Of a DNA stretch of 64,000 nucleotides, positions 49,709 to 60,572 are shown one piece after another. The stretch is from assembly GCF_020740795.1 (NCBI RefSeq), contig NC_067285.1, forward strand, positions 92,091,152 to 92,155,151, read 5' to 3'. Position 1 is the stretch's first letter. Each line of letters opens with the position of its first letter. The notes below the pieces were generated by a model. That model ran no database searches. It saw only the letters and a list, made by a program, of their open reading frames with translations, and had not been told where the DNA came from. A program made the translations under genes and the position numbers. Source of the DNA: Apus apus (Eukaryota; Chordata; Aves; Apodiformes; Apodidae).

Positions 49709-52700
49709 TAGATCCACACTGAAAACATCATTTCATATAATTCAGGAGACTGCTTCCAGAATGCAGGATATTGTGTTCAGTGACCAGTGGTGTTCCAGGA
49801 AGAGATACTGAGTAACATCCTTAACAAGGTACAGGAACTCTGAAGCAGGTAATAATTGTAGTATAAATGCTTGATAATGATTCTTAATAACAAATCCTTG
49901 ATAACCAAAACTATCCAAAGACCTGAGTTGACATGTTGATGATTACGTAATCAATTTTATGGTTACATAAAAAGTAATGAAAGTGAAAAAGTAAGCTTTG
50001 TTTTTATAATTAGAAGAAATAATTTCAGAATTCTGTCCTTTTGTAGTCTTTGTATTTATGTTAAAACAGGTATTTTTTCAATCCTTAATGAACAAAAAAA
50101 GAGCAATGCAGAGTGTTGCTAAAAGCCTAACTTTAATGACCCAAAGGACCCATTTTATGATGCATCATAAAAACACACAAGAAGTTTCTGACAGAGGGCA
50201 AAATCTTAGGATTTTAAGCTGATCTGTGGCTGAAATAGTTCTTTCTGCCTATGAACACCATTTTGGCAATGGATTTTTTGCTTTTAATTCCCTTTGCTTA
50301 GATGGCTAAAACTTCTGTTTCCACAGGTTTGTGTACAGGGCTTGTGTGTGCAGCATGAAGATACTGTGCCTGGGGAACCACTGAAACCTAAATGCCTCCT
50401 GAATGCCTTTTTCAGGCTACATGTTAGCTCACATTTTGATGTTATCTGGTAATAATGTGAAAAAAGTTGAATGGCCACAGGCCATATGAAATAAAGTCAG
50501 GGGCTGTGCATTCCCCAGCTGTGGTGCAAAGGAAATGACTGATAAAAATATTTTTTCTAACTGACCTCTGGCTTACCTTTGTTTGCCAAAGAATTTCTGG
50601 CTATTTCCCCTCTGAAGCTTTCTTGCAGCTACAGCCTATTCCTAGAATATTCTGTGTCATAAAATGTGGACCCCATTTGAACCTGTTTATTGGTGCACTT
50701 AAGATAAAGAATAAATGAGATCTTTGTTCTAGATATGCAAATAGTGCCTCCTTAAAAGAAAGTTAATTGTTCTATTCCTACATAGGGATAGAACAGCACT
50801 TGGGGTTCTAGGATGATTTATTATTAAAGTACTTTGTCCCTGTACCACTGCATAGTTGTATCTTGGGACAGATTTGTGAGTACCTATGGAGTACTCACTG
50901 TTGCAGGGGTAAATATTTGGACCCTGAGAAGCCTAACGCTATTCAGAAAACTGTGTCTGCTTCTCAGGCTCAGCATGAGGAGACTGACTCCTGAGGAATA
51001 GTTTCAGAAAGCTGGAAAGCTGAATGAGGTAGTTCATCTATTAAGATATAAACTGTGAGGAGGGATGAGATTCAAATGGCATCCTTCAATGAGATTAGGA
51101 ATCCAGTACTTGGTTGAAGGGCTTAAGTTCACGTTCATCTTTCTCTTTGTTTTACAATCAAGAAAAATAGTAGCGCTGCCCCACTCTTGCTGTCCTTGGT
51201 TAGAACCTCAAAACATGACAAGAACACCCATGAACAGCATCACTTTTTTCATGTGTCAGCTCATTGTGTTCACCACCTAGATAAGGCCTAAAATAAATTC
51301 CCTTTTTAACCTAAGATGAAGGAAAGACTGCTCTCACTTTCAGGCTGGAAGTTTTGCTGGGGATTGTCTTCTGCCCCCAGAGCCATGCCACTATGCAGAA
51401 GACCACAATATTCACTGAGCCAGGAAACAAGAGAAGCAAGTCTGGATACGGCATCAATAATCCAGTCGGCTGGTTTGGGACCATCTGGGTTCTGGTAGCG
51501 CCTCCCCAAAAAGGCAGGACATTTCTCTGTTTCTGTGCTTTGCTATCCTCCTTTACTACCCAAAGTTAGCTACTCTCCTGGCAGACAGGAGATGTACTTT
51601 TGCTCTTCCAAGATAATGAAGAAACTAACTTTCCAACATTATGCAAGTATTGCACAAGAAGTTAAAGACTGAAATGTGTAAGTCATCCCCAGTGTTTGAA
51701 AGGAAGTGGCAGTAGCTTGCCTCTAGGACCTTTAGGATTCTGGGATGTGTGGATCCCACCACTCCTTTCTGCAGTTCCAAAAGTTGGAAGGGGAGTGGGA
51801 TCTCAGGTGCTCCCCTCTTTTCTGAGCTTTCTACTGGGTAGGTTACACTGGAATTTTTCCTTACAAATATAGCCCTTAAAAATGATTGAAATGCAGGTTA
51901 ATGGGAGCTGCAAATGCCTTGTGTCCCTATGCCATAGCGAGATTTCCCTAAAATTAAGGGACACAGATAAGTCTGTTTCCTTAGTTTATTAGTACAAACA
52001 ATGCATACACAAGACTGTATATTATTTGAAGACTGCAGTAGATTTCTAATTTAACAACTCTGTAACAAAATTTAACTAAATTTGACATTTATGAAAATAT
52101 AAATCTCTTGATTGGGTAGGTTTTCCCAGCAATACAAAGTTTACATAAAAACATTCAATATGATCTATTAGTTGCAAACAAGTTAGGAAAAATCATTCAA
52201 GTCACTTAATATACTATATTGGCTTGTACACTGAACATTCACACACTACACTAAATTCTAGCTTAGTATTCATTTCTTGGAAATTTGTGATATGGAGTTC
52301 TGATTTTAAAAATAAAATTTGTTTGTTTGTTCAAATAATCTGAAAAAATTTCCACAGGTGTGCCAACTTTAAGATATGTAAGGAGGGAAAAATCTTATTT
52401 TTTCAGATTTTGTCCAGTTTCTTTTTTTTTATTGGGCAAAATACAATTTTTTTAAAAAGCATTTGTCATTATTTGATAATTTCTGCCTTGAAACTGGTAA
52501 AACTGTACAAAAGTCTCAGAACAGTTCTAAAGCAGAAAGTCAACCTTGTAAGTATGTGGAAGTAAGAAAAACTCATTGCAAATTGGACCAGTAAAGAACC
52601 TTTGGACAGTCTTTACATTTAGTGGAGTATTTCAGCACATATACAAGCAGTCTCGAGAGCGTTTGGTCATCTGATCTGTATTCATCAAGGGAAATAACAG

Positions 52701-53525
52701 AAATGATAGTAAGGCAAATGTTATCAAGTTTAATACATGGCATGTCTGAAAATTTTCTATTAAGATCACTTTGGAGACACAGGAAACACTTCAGACTTTG
52801 TTTCAACAAAATGGATAACAACCTTTTAACATAAAAAAATTAATGTGTTTACCTTTTCATCTGGAATGCCCTTTCTCTTTTTAATTTTTCATTACGACCT
52901 GTACTAATACACATTGTGGAGATAAGAAAAATCCTCAAACAAAAACCAAAACCCCAAACTCTATATTCTTTTTATGACATAGGTTTTTATAATTTTTACC
53001 ACAATACAGAAACCTGAAATCCCTGCATGCAATTAAAAAAAAATAAAAAATCTTTCAATCCATTCACTGAGGTGAAAAAAAACTTATCAGCTGACTGGCA
53101 CCTACTCCTTTCAACCCAAAGATTAATCCCAATTAAAATAACAACAAAAAAGTAGGTATTTTTCAAATGATGATGGAATGTATCAAGTGTTCCAGGTTGG
53201 CAGGTGACATCTTGTCATTGCACCATCAAGCAGAAAAACACATTTTTGCAAGTGGGCATAAAGTTGGCTGTTAGCTATAGACCCATCTAGGTGACTTGGT
53301 ATATAAAATAGTGAGTGGTCTGCCTCTTCTCACTGATAATGTGGAGCTTTAGTTCTAGTTAAAACAGTTTGTCAATCCCAGATAAGATCACCTAACTTCT
53401 GAAATAGCAGAACAATTTTGATAATATTGCTAGAAATTTTTAATCAAGGCCCTGGTGAAATCCTGTACTGAACCTTGTATTCTGAAATTAAAAAAAACCC
53501 CTGCAGCCCATTTGCTTTATCTTTG

Positions 53526-53556
<31 letters not shown>

Positions 53557-53574
53557 CACATAAATGTAAGAATA
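49709..53574. other. Intergenic DNA downstream of NWD2
   Basis: AT-rich. If distal poly(A) sites are used, part of it would be extended NWD2 3'UTR; further minus-strand AATAAA words lie at 52428-52433 and 51985-51990. No exon or transposon recognised. Confidence 0.45.
53527..53556. repeat. T30 homopolymer (A30 on the NWD2 strand)
   Basis: Thirty T on the plus strand. Read on the NWD2 strand it is A30, starting 18 bases after an AATAAA, exactly where a poly(A) tail would begin. Confidence 0.85.
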
Positions 53575-53580
53575 TTTATT
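53575..53580 (-). terminator. Proximal NWD2 poly(A) signal (AATAAA)
   Basis: The plus strand TTTATT gives AATAAA on the minus strand, about 134 bases past the NWD2 stop. It is followed by TATTCTTACATTTATGTG and then a genomic A30 tract. Other hexamers lie further downstream. Confidence 0.55.
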
Positions 53581-53713
53581 GAGGAAAAAACAGCTGCTCT
53601 GCCCTCTGCTGTTTCTGTCTGTCTTCCAAAAACTACACTAGCTCTTATGTGAATTCAGAAGACAAATCTATGCATGTACACTATTATTCAGATAAGCTAG
53701 TCCACATGGTTAC

Positions 53714-56700
53714 TCAGTTGTCAGCAGTAAAACTGTGTCCTCTGCAATCTATGGCTGAGCACACTTTCTCATAGCAATAGTTGTGTTTTTTGGTTGGTGT
53801 TGCTTCACTCACCTCTGGCTCTGTAACTGTAATGGGGCTATCCCTTGCAAATACTTCTGTTGATTCCCTCCAAATGCAGTCTGCAGTCCCTTTGAAGCTG
53901 TAATTGTGACATTTTGGCCTAATCACTTGTGTTGTGTTGTTGAAAATCTGACGGCTGTTTGAAGTAGCAATTTTGATTTTCAGTGCAGCGTCGACTCGAT
54001 CCACTACAGTGTAAGTGCCTATACTTCCATCATCAAATCCAATAATAATATTTAAATGTCTCTGTGAGAGTGCAAGAAAAGTGGGAGTTTTATAAAGAGA
54101 ACAGGCACCGATGTTTTTGCCATCTGCTAGCCTCATGACTATTAAACTAGAGACGGCACCATTGTCATCATCTTCTTCACTGCGAAAACAGATATACACA
54201 AGATAGCGGCCATCCCGAGAGAGCCTCTGCCGCCATATGACACCTGGAGCATGAACCACACGAAGTTTTCCACTGTATAAATCAAGCACATTGATGTTCT
54301 CATCACCACAGGTTATAATTCCTAGCTTTCCATTTGGGGATATTTCAAAGTCTTCCAAATTTTTGAAGAAATTGGTAGGCAATTGTACGCGTCTGCAGAT
54401 GACTTCCTCTGTTAGGCTCCAGATGTTCACAGTTTCAGTAGACGTTATAAATACTATAATGTCTGGGCAGTCTGGTATCAGCTTAATATCCACAATGCTT
54501 GCACCATCATCACAGCAAAACTTCTTCGTTATACTGCCTGTCCAGAGACTCACTGCCAACACTTTATTCTTTGTCATTCCGACTACGAATGTATTTGCAA
54601 TTGTTATAAATGCATTCTGTAAGGCAACTAAAATATTGCAGACTCGATGTCCTGTAGCCAGTCGCCAAACTCTGGATGCATTTTGCTCACAGAGAGAGAC
54701 TACAAACTGATCATTGTGAGTAATCATAAGCTCTGAGATTTTTTGTCCATTAATGCGAAAGATATTTTCGCCACTAACAGTGTGCCATACGTACTGGCTG
54801 CATTTATCATCGGATGTAACCATTATCTCTCCAGAAGAGGTCAGTACACAGTTTTCAACAATTCCTTCGTGCTTGAACACAGCTTCAATAAACCCAGTGC
54901 TGAAGTTCCACTTATGGACAGAATCTGATCCATCCAATGTGTATATTAATTCACCTCTAGCTGGCAACACCAGTCTTTGGATAGGCTTGCCAGATTTGTC
55001 AATGTTAGACATAGCAGTTATGATGTCTATATCCCAAATAGAAAGGACACCACTGGCGGATAAGGATAGCAGCATGTTGTGATGATTTGATTTAATTAGC
55101 CTGACTATAGTTCCTGAGATTTCCTGTAAGCTTGCCATACACTGTCCTGTATCTCTTCTCCAAACAAAAATGGCTGAGGTATTTTCCATTGAAGCAATTA
55201 TACAGTTGCCATTTTTGGACAACACGGCAGATATAAAGCGCTCATTGTGTTTAGCTCTGAACTTTTCAGCCACCTTCCACACACGAGTGTCAAGAAGTTC
55301 AATGCTGAGAGCCTTACAAATTAAAATTGCACTTTGGTCTTCAGAAAGCTCTATGCTGACAAATTCACTGTCTTCTCTTCTGCAATCAAAGTCATCTGTA
55401 AGCTGGGGATTTGCAATTTCCTCCGTATTCCAAACAGAGAGGCTACCCTCATTGTCCACCATCACCATTTCTTGGGCTGTGTCCAGAATGAGAAGGAATT
55501 TCACAAATCCACTGGAAAATTCAGAGGTCACAGTGGCCAGCTTCTCTCCACTGCCCAAGTGAAAAATGGTCGTGGTGTTCAAATACTGTCCACAGAATGC
55601 ATAAGCTCCGTCTGGAGAACACTGCACACAGGTCACTTCGTACCAGCAGTGGAAGTGATAGAGAGGCCAACCGTAAAGCAGATCTATCACAGTAACATCT
55701 TTGCTGGCCTCCAGCCAAGCAAGTGCATGGTTGACTGATAATGTAAATCCATTTATAAAACTGGAGGCCCCCCCAATTCCACAATGTTTTGACCCCTTAA
55801 TTTCCACCTCAGACAGAAGACAGGAATTTATGTTATCATATATCAAAAGAGTGTTTTTTGTTGTAGCCACTACAAGATACTTTTCATCACTAGTAAGCTT
55901 CATCCCTAAAATAACAGATGGAGCTGTTGTAATCTGCCTTAGTAGCTGGCGGGTCTCTACATCCCAAGTGCTGATAGAGCCATTTTCTAAAGCAGCAATA
56001 ATTGTGCTGGGATTAAAGGTGGGCAAAATCTCAATGACGTGCATGCAGCTGGATGACAGCGGCAGGCGCTCAGGGCTGTAAGTCACATCCATGGAGGAAT
56101 GCAAAGGGACAATAGAGCAGTACTTGGGTCCATCCTTGTCACATTCTAAGAGGAGATGTCTAAGTTTGGGCAATGAACTCACTACTGGGAGAAGCCTCTG
56201 CTGCAGTTCAGCAGAGAGTGAACCTGGGTATCTTACTACTTTGAACTTTATACTGTGGAGGGTACTGGCCAGAAATTTCAGCTCCTTTTCTTGCGAGTAG
56301 GTGTAAGCCAGCTCTATGTCAGAAAGTGCTTTATCAAACTGCCCTATTCTAATCATGGTGTACAGCCAGCTGAAGTTCATAATGACTCCATACAGAAGAT
56401 CATCTGTTCTTCCACATTTTGTCAAATGATGAATAAGCTCTGTCATTTTTCTGTGATTGATAAAAAATATATCAGGCTCTAAAGGATTACACTGAAAGAC
56501 CCATGGCTGATCAGGTGCCTGCCTGTCAAAAGCAGTCTGATCCATGCAGTGCTTTTCATCCTCATTCAGGCCTCTGCTGTCAAGGTCAGGACAACCATTC
56601 AGGTATTGGTCATTGCTGTAAAAAGGTTTTCTTCGTCCACCTGACCAAACACCAAGGAAATACTCTGCCATGACTGTGTGCATTTCATGTAAATCATCTT

Positions 56701-57649
56701 CATTGTGCAAGTACAATTTCTGGGCAATTAGCTGCAAGTGCCTATTTGCCCAAAGAAGCAGCGTTACATTTTTCACATGTCGCTCTATCAGGTACCCCTG
56801 TAAGCCCTCCTTAAGCCTTGCAATGTATATATATGGAATTCTCAGTGGGTTACTTTCTCTGACACTCTCACTCAGTTCATACATTACGCTGTTGTCAAGG
56901 GCTAAAATATCTTCAAGTTCCATTTCACTCAGGCCAGATTTGGACATGGTGATGTAGCCAAGTGCTCTTGACAGTAGTCTAGATCCACATTTGCTTTCCA
57001 GTGACCAAAACAACTGCTCTATGCTTTCATGGACAGTGACACAGAGGGAGGACTCATCCACATCTTTGTGAGATCTCCAGTTCCTGACCTCTCTGAAGGT
57101 TAAGTTCACAAACATGGGCAGTGTGCACTTGGAGAATGCTTCATTGACATAGATTTGTTGCCCTGATGTTACTTTTCTTTTAACTCGCAGCAGCTGATGT
57201 TTCAGTACCTGGCTACACATTTTTCTGTCCCTTGCAGTCAATTCAATGTAGTTATCTTCTTCATGAATAAGGCACCTCAGTTTTTGCAGAATCCCATGCT
57301 TGTTTGGCAGTGTTGACAAAATTATGCGTACTGAACGGGGAAGGTGGATGGGAAGCCACCAAAGCTTCCTACCATCATCACTATCTGTTAGCTGTTCTAG
57401 GGCATCGAATATTATCACCAGTGGCCTGTGGAATGAAGACTCATTCAAGAGATTGATGAACAAGTCCCGGAGGTCATGAATCTTTTTTGGGTAACTTTGT
57501 ATGAGGCAATGGTAGTTGAGTGCTAATTGTTCACAAATGCTTTGAAGTATATTCTTCAGATCTGTACTTGTTTCTGTGGATCCCAAAAATCTTATAACTA
57601 CTACAGGGTCAGAATCTGGTCCCATCTCTTCTTGCAACCACGAATAGGA
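53714..57649 (-). CDS. NWD2: NWD2, last and giant coding exon (rest of NACHT module and WD repeats)
   Basis: NACHT and WD repeat domain-containing protein 2, a STAND-type NTPase mainly described in brain, with no firmly assigned biochemical function. Acceptor TATATTCTAG (AG at 57651-57650), then SYSWLQEEMGPDSDPVVVIR; stop TGA at 53716-53714. It gives 1,311 residues in one intact frame. A Walker B-like strand RPLVIIFDALEQ lies near exon residues 75-87, pairing with the P-loop of the preceding exon. A helical region follows to about residue 530. From there on come about 14 WD-like units with recognisable strand endings (GSISTWDV, GSLSVWNT, AIFVWRRDTG, GVLSIWDI, VHKWNF, YVWHTVSG, RVWRLATG, VNIWSL, INVLDLYSG), consistent with two propellers. 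A Thr/Glu-rich tail ends the protein. Coding starts four codons before the first non-ATG start that scanning suggests. Confidence 0.96.
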   Translation of the reverse strand, partial: SYSWLQEEMGPDSDPVVVIRFLGSTETSTDLKNILQSICEQLALNYHCLIQSYPKKIHDLRDLFINLLNESSFHRPLVIIFDALEQLTDSDDGRKLWWLPIHLPRSVRIILSTLPNKHGILQKLRCLIHEEDNYIELTARDRKMCSQVLKHQLLRVKRKVTSGQQIYVNEAFSKCTLPMFVNLTFREVRNWRSHKDVDESSLCVTVHESIEQLFWSLESKCGSRLLSRALGYITMSKSGLSEMELEDILALDNSVMYELSESVRESNPLRIPYIYIARLKEGLQGYLIERHVKNVTLLLWANRHLQLIAQKLYLHNEDDLHEMHTVMAEYFLGVWSGGRRKPFYSNDQYLNGCPDLDSRGLNEDEKHCMDQTAFDRQAPDQPWVFQCNPLEPDIFFINHRKMTELIHHLTKCGRTDDLLYGVIMNFSWLYTMIRIGQFDKALSDIELAYTYSQEKELKFLASTLHSIKFKVVRYPGSLSAELQQRLLPVVSSLPKLRHLLLECDKDGPKYCSIVPLHSSMDVTYSPERLPLSSSCMHVIEILPTFNPSTIIAALENGSISTWDVETRQLLRQITTAPSVILGMKLTSDEKYLVVATTKNTLLIYDNINSCLLSEVEIKGSKHCGIGGASSFINGFTLSVNHALAWLEASKDVTVIDLLYGWPLYHFHCWYEVTCVQCSPDGAYAFCGQYLNTTTIFHLGSGEKLATVTSEFSSGFVKFLLILDTAQEMVMVDNEGSLSVWNTEEIANPQLTDDFDCRREDSEFVSIELSEDQSAILICKALSIELLDTRVWKVAEKFRAKHNERFISAVLSKNGNCIIASMENTSAIFVWRRDTGQCMASLQEISGTIVRLIKSNHHNMLLSLSASGVLSIWDIDIITAMSNIDKSGKPIQRLVLPARGELIYTLDGSDSVHKWNFSTGFIEAVFKHEGIVENCVLTSSGEIMVTSDDKCSQYVWHTVSGENIFRINGQKISELMITHNDQFVVSLCEQNASRVWRLATGHRVCNILVALQNAFITIANTFVVGMTKNKVLAVSLWTGSITKKFCCDDGASIVDIKLIPDCPDIIVFITSTETVNIWSLTEEVICRRVQLPTNFFKNLEDFEISPNGKLGIITCGDENINVLDLYSGKLRVVHAPGVIWRQRLSRDGRYLVYICFRSEEDDDNGAVSSLIVMRLADGKNIGACSLYKTPTFLALSQRHLNIIIGFDDGSIGTYTVVDRVDAALKIKIATSNSRQIFNNTTQVIRPKCHNYSFKGTADCIWRESTEVFARDSPITVTEPEVSEATPTKKHNYCYEKVCSAIDCRGHSFTADN

Positions 57650-59166
57650 CTAGAATATAGAGCATAATTTAGTTAATATCTAAATAAAGAACAGTATCAG
57701 AGTTTATAAATAGTGATTGCCTATATAAAATGAAGTGTTTTAAAATGTTACTTGTTGAATGGAAATGCTTTCATGGGCAGAGTTCTTTATTTAGCACAGG
57801 GATTATCCCAAAACACTAGGACCCAGATCCACAAAAAAGGCTTATGTCTAAGGGGACATGAGTAGAATGAGTAGAATGTAGCCCATAAATCCCAGGGTAC
57901 TCTTTGCAAAACGTGTCTCACCTCTGAAAGTCAGTAGGTAGATTCTCTTATTAATGAGCTCCCGAGATACTAAGCAATGTTATCCTTGGCCAGGCAGACC
58001 AGCTTGCCACCTGAAGTTGTTTAACAGTGATTCCCAGCTGAGTAGAAATGTAAGCCTCGATGGCTTTGGAGGATAGGGATCAGAGTGCAGATTGCCCTTT
58101 GCTAGCAGGTTACCTATTATTTTTGCCTAGGATTTTTGCTCTTAAACACTGCTGCAAGGGGTGTTTTTTTGGTTAGCATACTTCATGTAAATGAGGAATG
58201 TGGCTTTAAATCCTCTCAGTCCATGCAGACTAATGCACTCTGTTCTCTTACTTGCTAAGTCTTTCCATCTCACTTTAAGTTATTACAGAATATTTTAAAA
58301 GAAAAGCATAACCAGAGTCTCTAGATTAACTTATGTACTCAGATCTGAAATGAGATCTTGAGTTGCAAATCCCAATTTCATATATGCAACTAATGTGTAT
58401 CTACAGGAAGTCACATTTGGGAAAGGTATGGGATTTTTAACATTACTGTTCCCTTCATTTCCTTCTGGCTGATACAGCTGTTTCCCAGTGCACTATGCTA
58501 AATTCTCTAAACAGCCAGCAGGGAACTCAAAGTTGTGACTTCTACTGAAGAATTAGGCTTAGAAATAGCAGCTTGGTCTTTTTCTGCATCTGGTCCTGCT
58601 GTGCATGAAGTGTTTCTCTCATCTCTATCTAGAACTCAGCTCAATTACTTACACAGCATGTATCAGATAAATGAGTATAGATATTGTTGCAGGTTATTAT
58701 AGATAGGTTTGTAACAAGTGCATCAGACTAATTCTAGAATAACTTCTGAGGAGAACATAAGAAGGCGTGACTTGGAAAGACCTGTTTATATGAGAATAAG
58801 ACTAAAGCCAGCATATGATGTTTAGATGTTTCCACATTCACAGGACCTCAGGGGAACAAAAGAGAATGAGATCCATCTAAAATGAATATTTTTAATTAAA
58901 AAATATATTGATTCCTATTAGGTTTTTAAGAGCTCTGCTAAAGTATTCTTGTTTTGGCTAAGCACATGATACAGACATTATTACTGAAAGATAAGTCTTT
59001 TTCTGAATATATGGACAATAATGTGTAGGCTATACTTTTTATTATTTTTGTTCTATATATTGAGGGCCCATACTGGGTCTGTTGACAAAAGGAAGAATGA
59101 AAACTAAGTTGGCCGTTGCTCACTAATACGCCTAACATCACCATAGTATGTAAAGTATTTATTTAC
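57650..59166 (-). other. NWD2: NWD2 intron, 1,517 bp, phase 0
   Basis: Donor GCGAAGAAG|GTAAAT at 59167/59166, acceptor TATATTCTAG ending at 57650. The join reads AEVAKK then SYSWLQ without interrupting a codon. No repeat or nested gene seen. Confidence 0.93.
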
Positions 59167-59756
59167 CTTCTTCGCCACTTCAGCTAATAAAAGAGTCTTC
59201 CCTGTGCACGGTCCTCCGTATATGATAAGAGGGTTAATGTGTCCTGTTTTGCTAGGTAGAATGTACTTGTGAACTATGTTTAATGCCTCACATCTGTATT
59301 CATAAAAAGTGGAGTATGTTTTACATAGCGATGAATGTTGAAGAACTTCATCGTACAGCAAGTCTGTCTCAGTGTCAAAATTCTGCTGCACTGTGGCTTG
59401 GATGATATCAATCATGTCTTCATAGAACTGTTTACCAAGTCCTTCAATGTAATGGTTCTCCACTTCTTGGGAGTAGCCCAGTTTCATGTCACAGTGAGTG
59501 ACGGATGTGTACACTCTCAGATTGGATGATGCGACGATGGTAGGAATGAATTCATCCCTGAGCTTGATCAGTTTCTCATGGGCTTCAGGATCTCGTAGAT
59601 ACTTCCCGGCTGTGTGTACCACATCCATGTATTTTCCCATCTCTGGAATTTTAACAAAACGCTCAATGTTGGCAATTTTGCGAATGTAGCAAACACACTT
59701 CTTTAGGAAAGCTGGTGTTTGTTTACCCAAGGCAAAATCAAGTTCATCTTCAATAG
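59167..59756 (-). CDS. NWD2: NWD2 exon carrying the P-loop
   Basis: 590-nt exon. Acceptor TTTTCATCCTCTAG ends at 59757. The exon starts with two bases (CT) that complete an Ala codon, giving AIEDELDFALGKQTPAFLKK. It ends at donor AAG|GTAAAT. At 59217-59194 it encodes GGPCTGKT, a GxxxxGKT Walker A motif that binds the phosphates of the nucleotide, followed by LLLAEVAKK just before the splice. The nucleotide-binding fold is therefore split by an intron right after helix 1, with Walker B in the next exon. The N-terminal two-thirds is a helical linker between the DUF4062-like region and the NTPase. Confidence 0.95.
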
Positions 59757-60066
59757 CTAGAGGATGAAAAGAGAACACAGAGTCTCTGTTATCTTTTCTT
59801 TATAAACAGTTCAAGAACATCCCCCACCCACAGCATGCAGACTCTTGAATGAATGTATCTGTTTTCTGTAAAAAACAGGAAAAGCACAGAAAAATCCCTG
59901 GGTGCTTTTGTGTGAGTTTTGGTCTCAAGCAAGCACAACGAATATTTTTTTTTTTCTCTCTCCAATGATATGAGAAATGCCAACAGAAATGCATTTTCAT
60001 GTTTGTGGAAAGGGTGAAAGAAAAGATAATAAATGAATATATAGAAATATTTAGTCTGAACTTTAC
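59757..60066 (-). other. NWD2: NWD2 intron, 310 bp, phase 1
   Basis: Donor TCTG|GTAAAGTTC at 60067/60066, acceptor CCTCTAG ending at 59757. Short for this gene. An open frame runs through part of it (down to 59789), but the protein match and splice sites show it is intronic. Confidence 0.9.
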
Positions 60067-60211
60067 CAGAGGAAAGATATCTCTTTGCTTGGCTGTGTTT
60101 CATTTTTCCTTTCTCATACAGCAATTTCACAGCAGTCTTAAAAATCTTCTTAATCTCTTCTGATATATCTTGCCACTTACTCTCATTCATAGAGTTTGAA
60201 GAAGATTCCAT
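60067..60211 (-). CDS. NWD2: NWD2 exon (145 nt, linker region)
   Basis: Encodes MESSSNSMNESKWQDISEEI, then KKIFKTAVKLLYEKGKMKHS and QAKRYLSS, ending one base into the next codon at donor TCTG|GTAAAG. The acceptor TATTTTTCAAAG (AG at 60213-60212) has a short, purine-interrupted pyrimidine tract and looks weak. The first Met codon is internal to the protein, not a start. Frame and phase fit both neighbours: YQNT before it and AIEDELD after it. Confidence 0.9.
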
Positions 60212-60330
60212 CTTTGAAAAATACCCATAGTTAAACAGTAGTTGTAATACACACATTTACAAGTTCAAAAAGTAAAAGTCTAATATTCAAGGTCAAAAAT
60301 ACCATGGTAATGGAGAAACACATACACTAA

Positions 60331-60361
60331 AAATAAACAAACAAATAAATAAATAAATAAG
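60331..60361. repeat. (AAAT)n/(AAAC)n simple repeat
   Basis: AAACAAACAAATAAATAAAT and continuation, inside an NWD2 intron. Confidence 0.8.
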
Positions 60362-60548
60362 AGTTCAACATTTTATATTGCAGATAATCTATTTTTGAAT
60401 TATAAAATTTCGCTACTTTGACTGTTTTTTGAGTTCCTACTTTAGTACAAATTGTACATTAGTACAAAATGATGCCTGAAATAATGGAAATAAGGTAGCA
60501 TTAACACAGCTAAAATTATGGCTCCTTTAATGAGAAGTAATACTAGCA

Positions 60549-60572
60549 GTAATAATAATAATAATCATCATC
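60549..60572. repeat. (AAT)n microsatellite
   Basis: GTAATAATAATAATAAT followed by CATCATC, inside an NWD2 intron. Confidence 0.8.

Noticed and set aside
54291-56957. Several plus-strand frames of 60-139 codons
   Set aside because: All are antisense shadows of the intact NWD2 WD-repeat exon.
59789-60256. 155-codon frame starting upstream of the 145-nt NWD2 exon
   Set aside because: It reads through the donor at 60066 into the intron; the protein match ends at YLSS and resumes at AIEDELD in the next exon.
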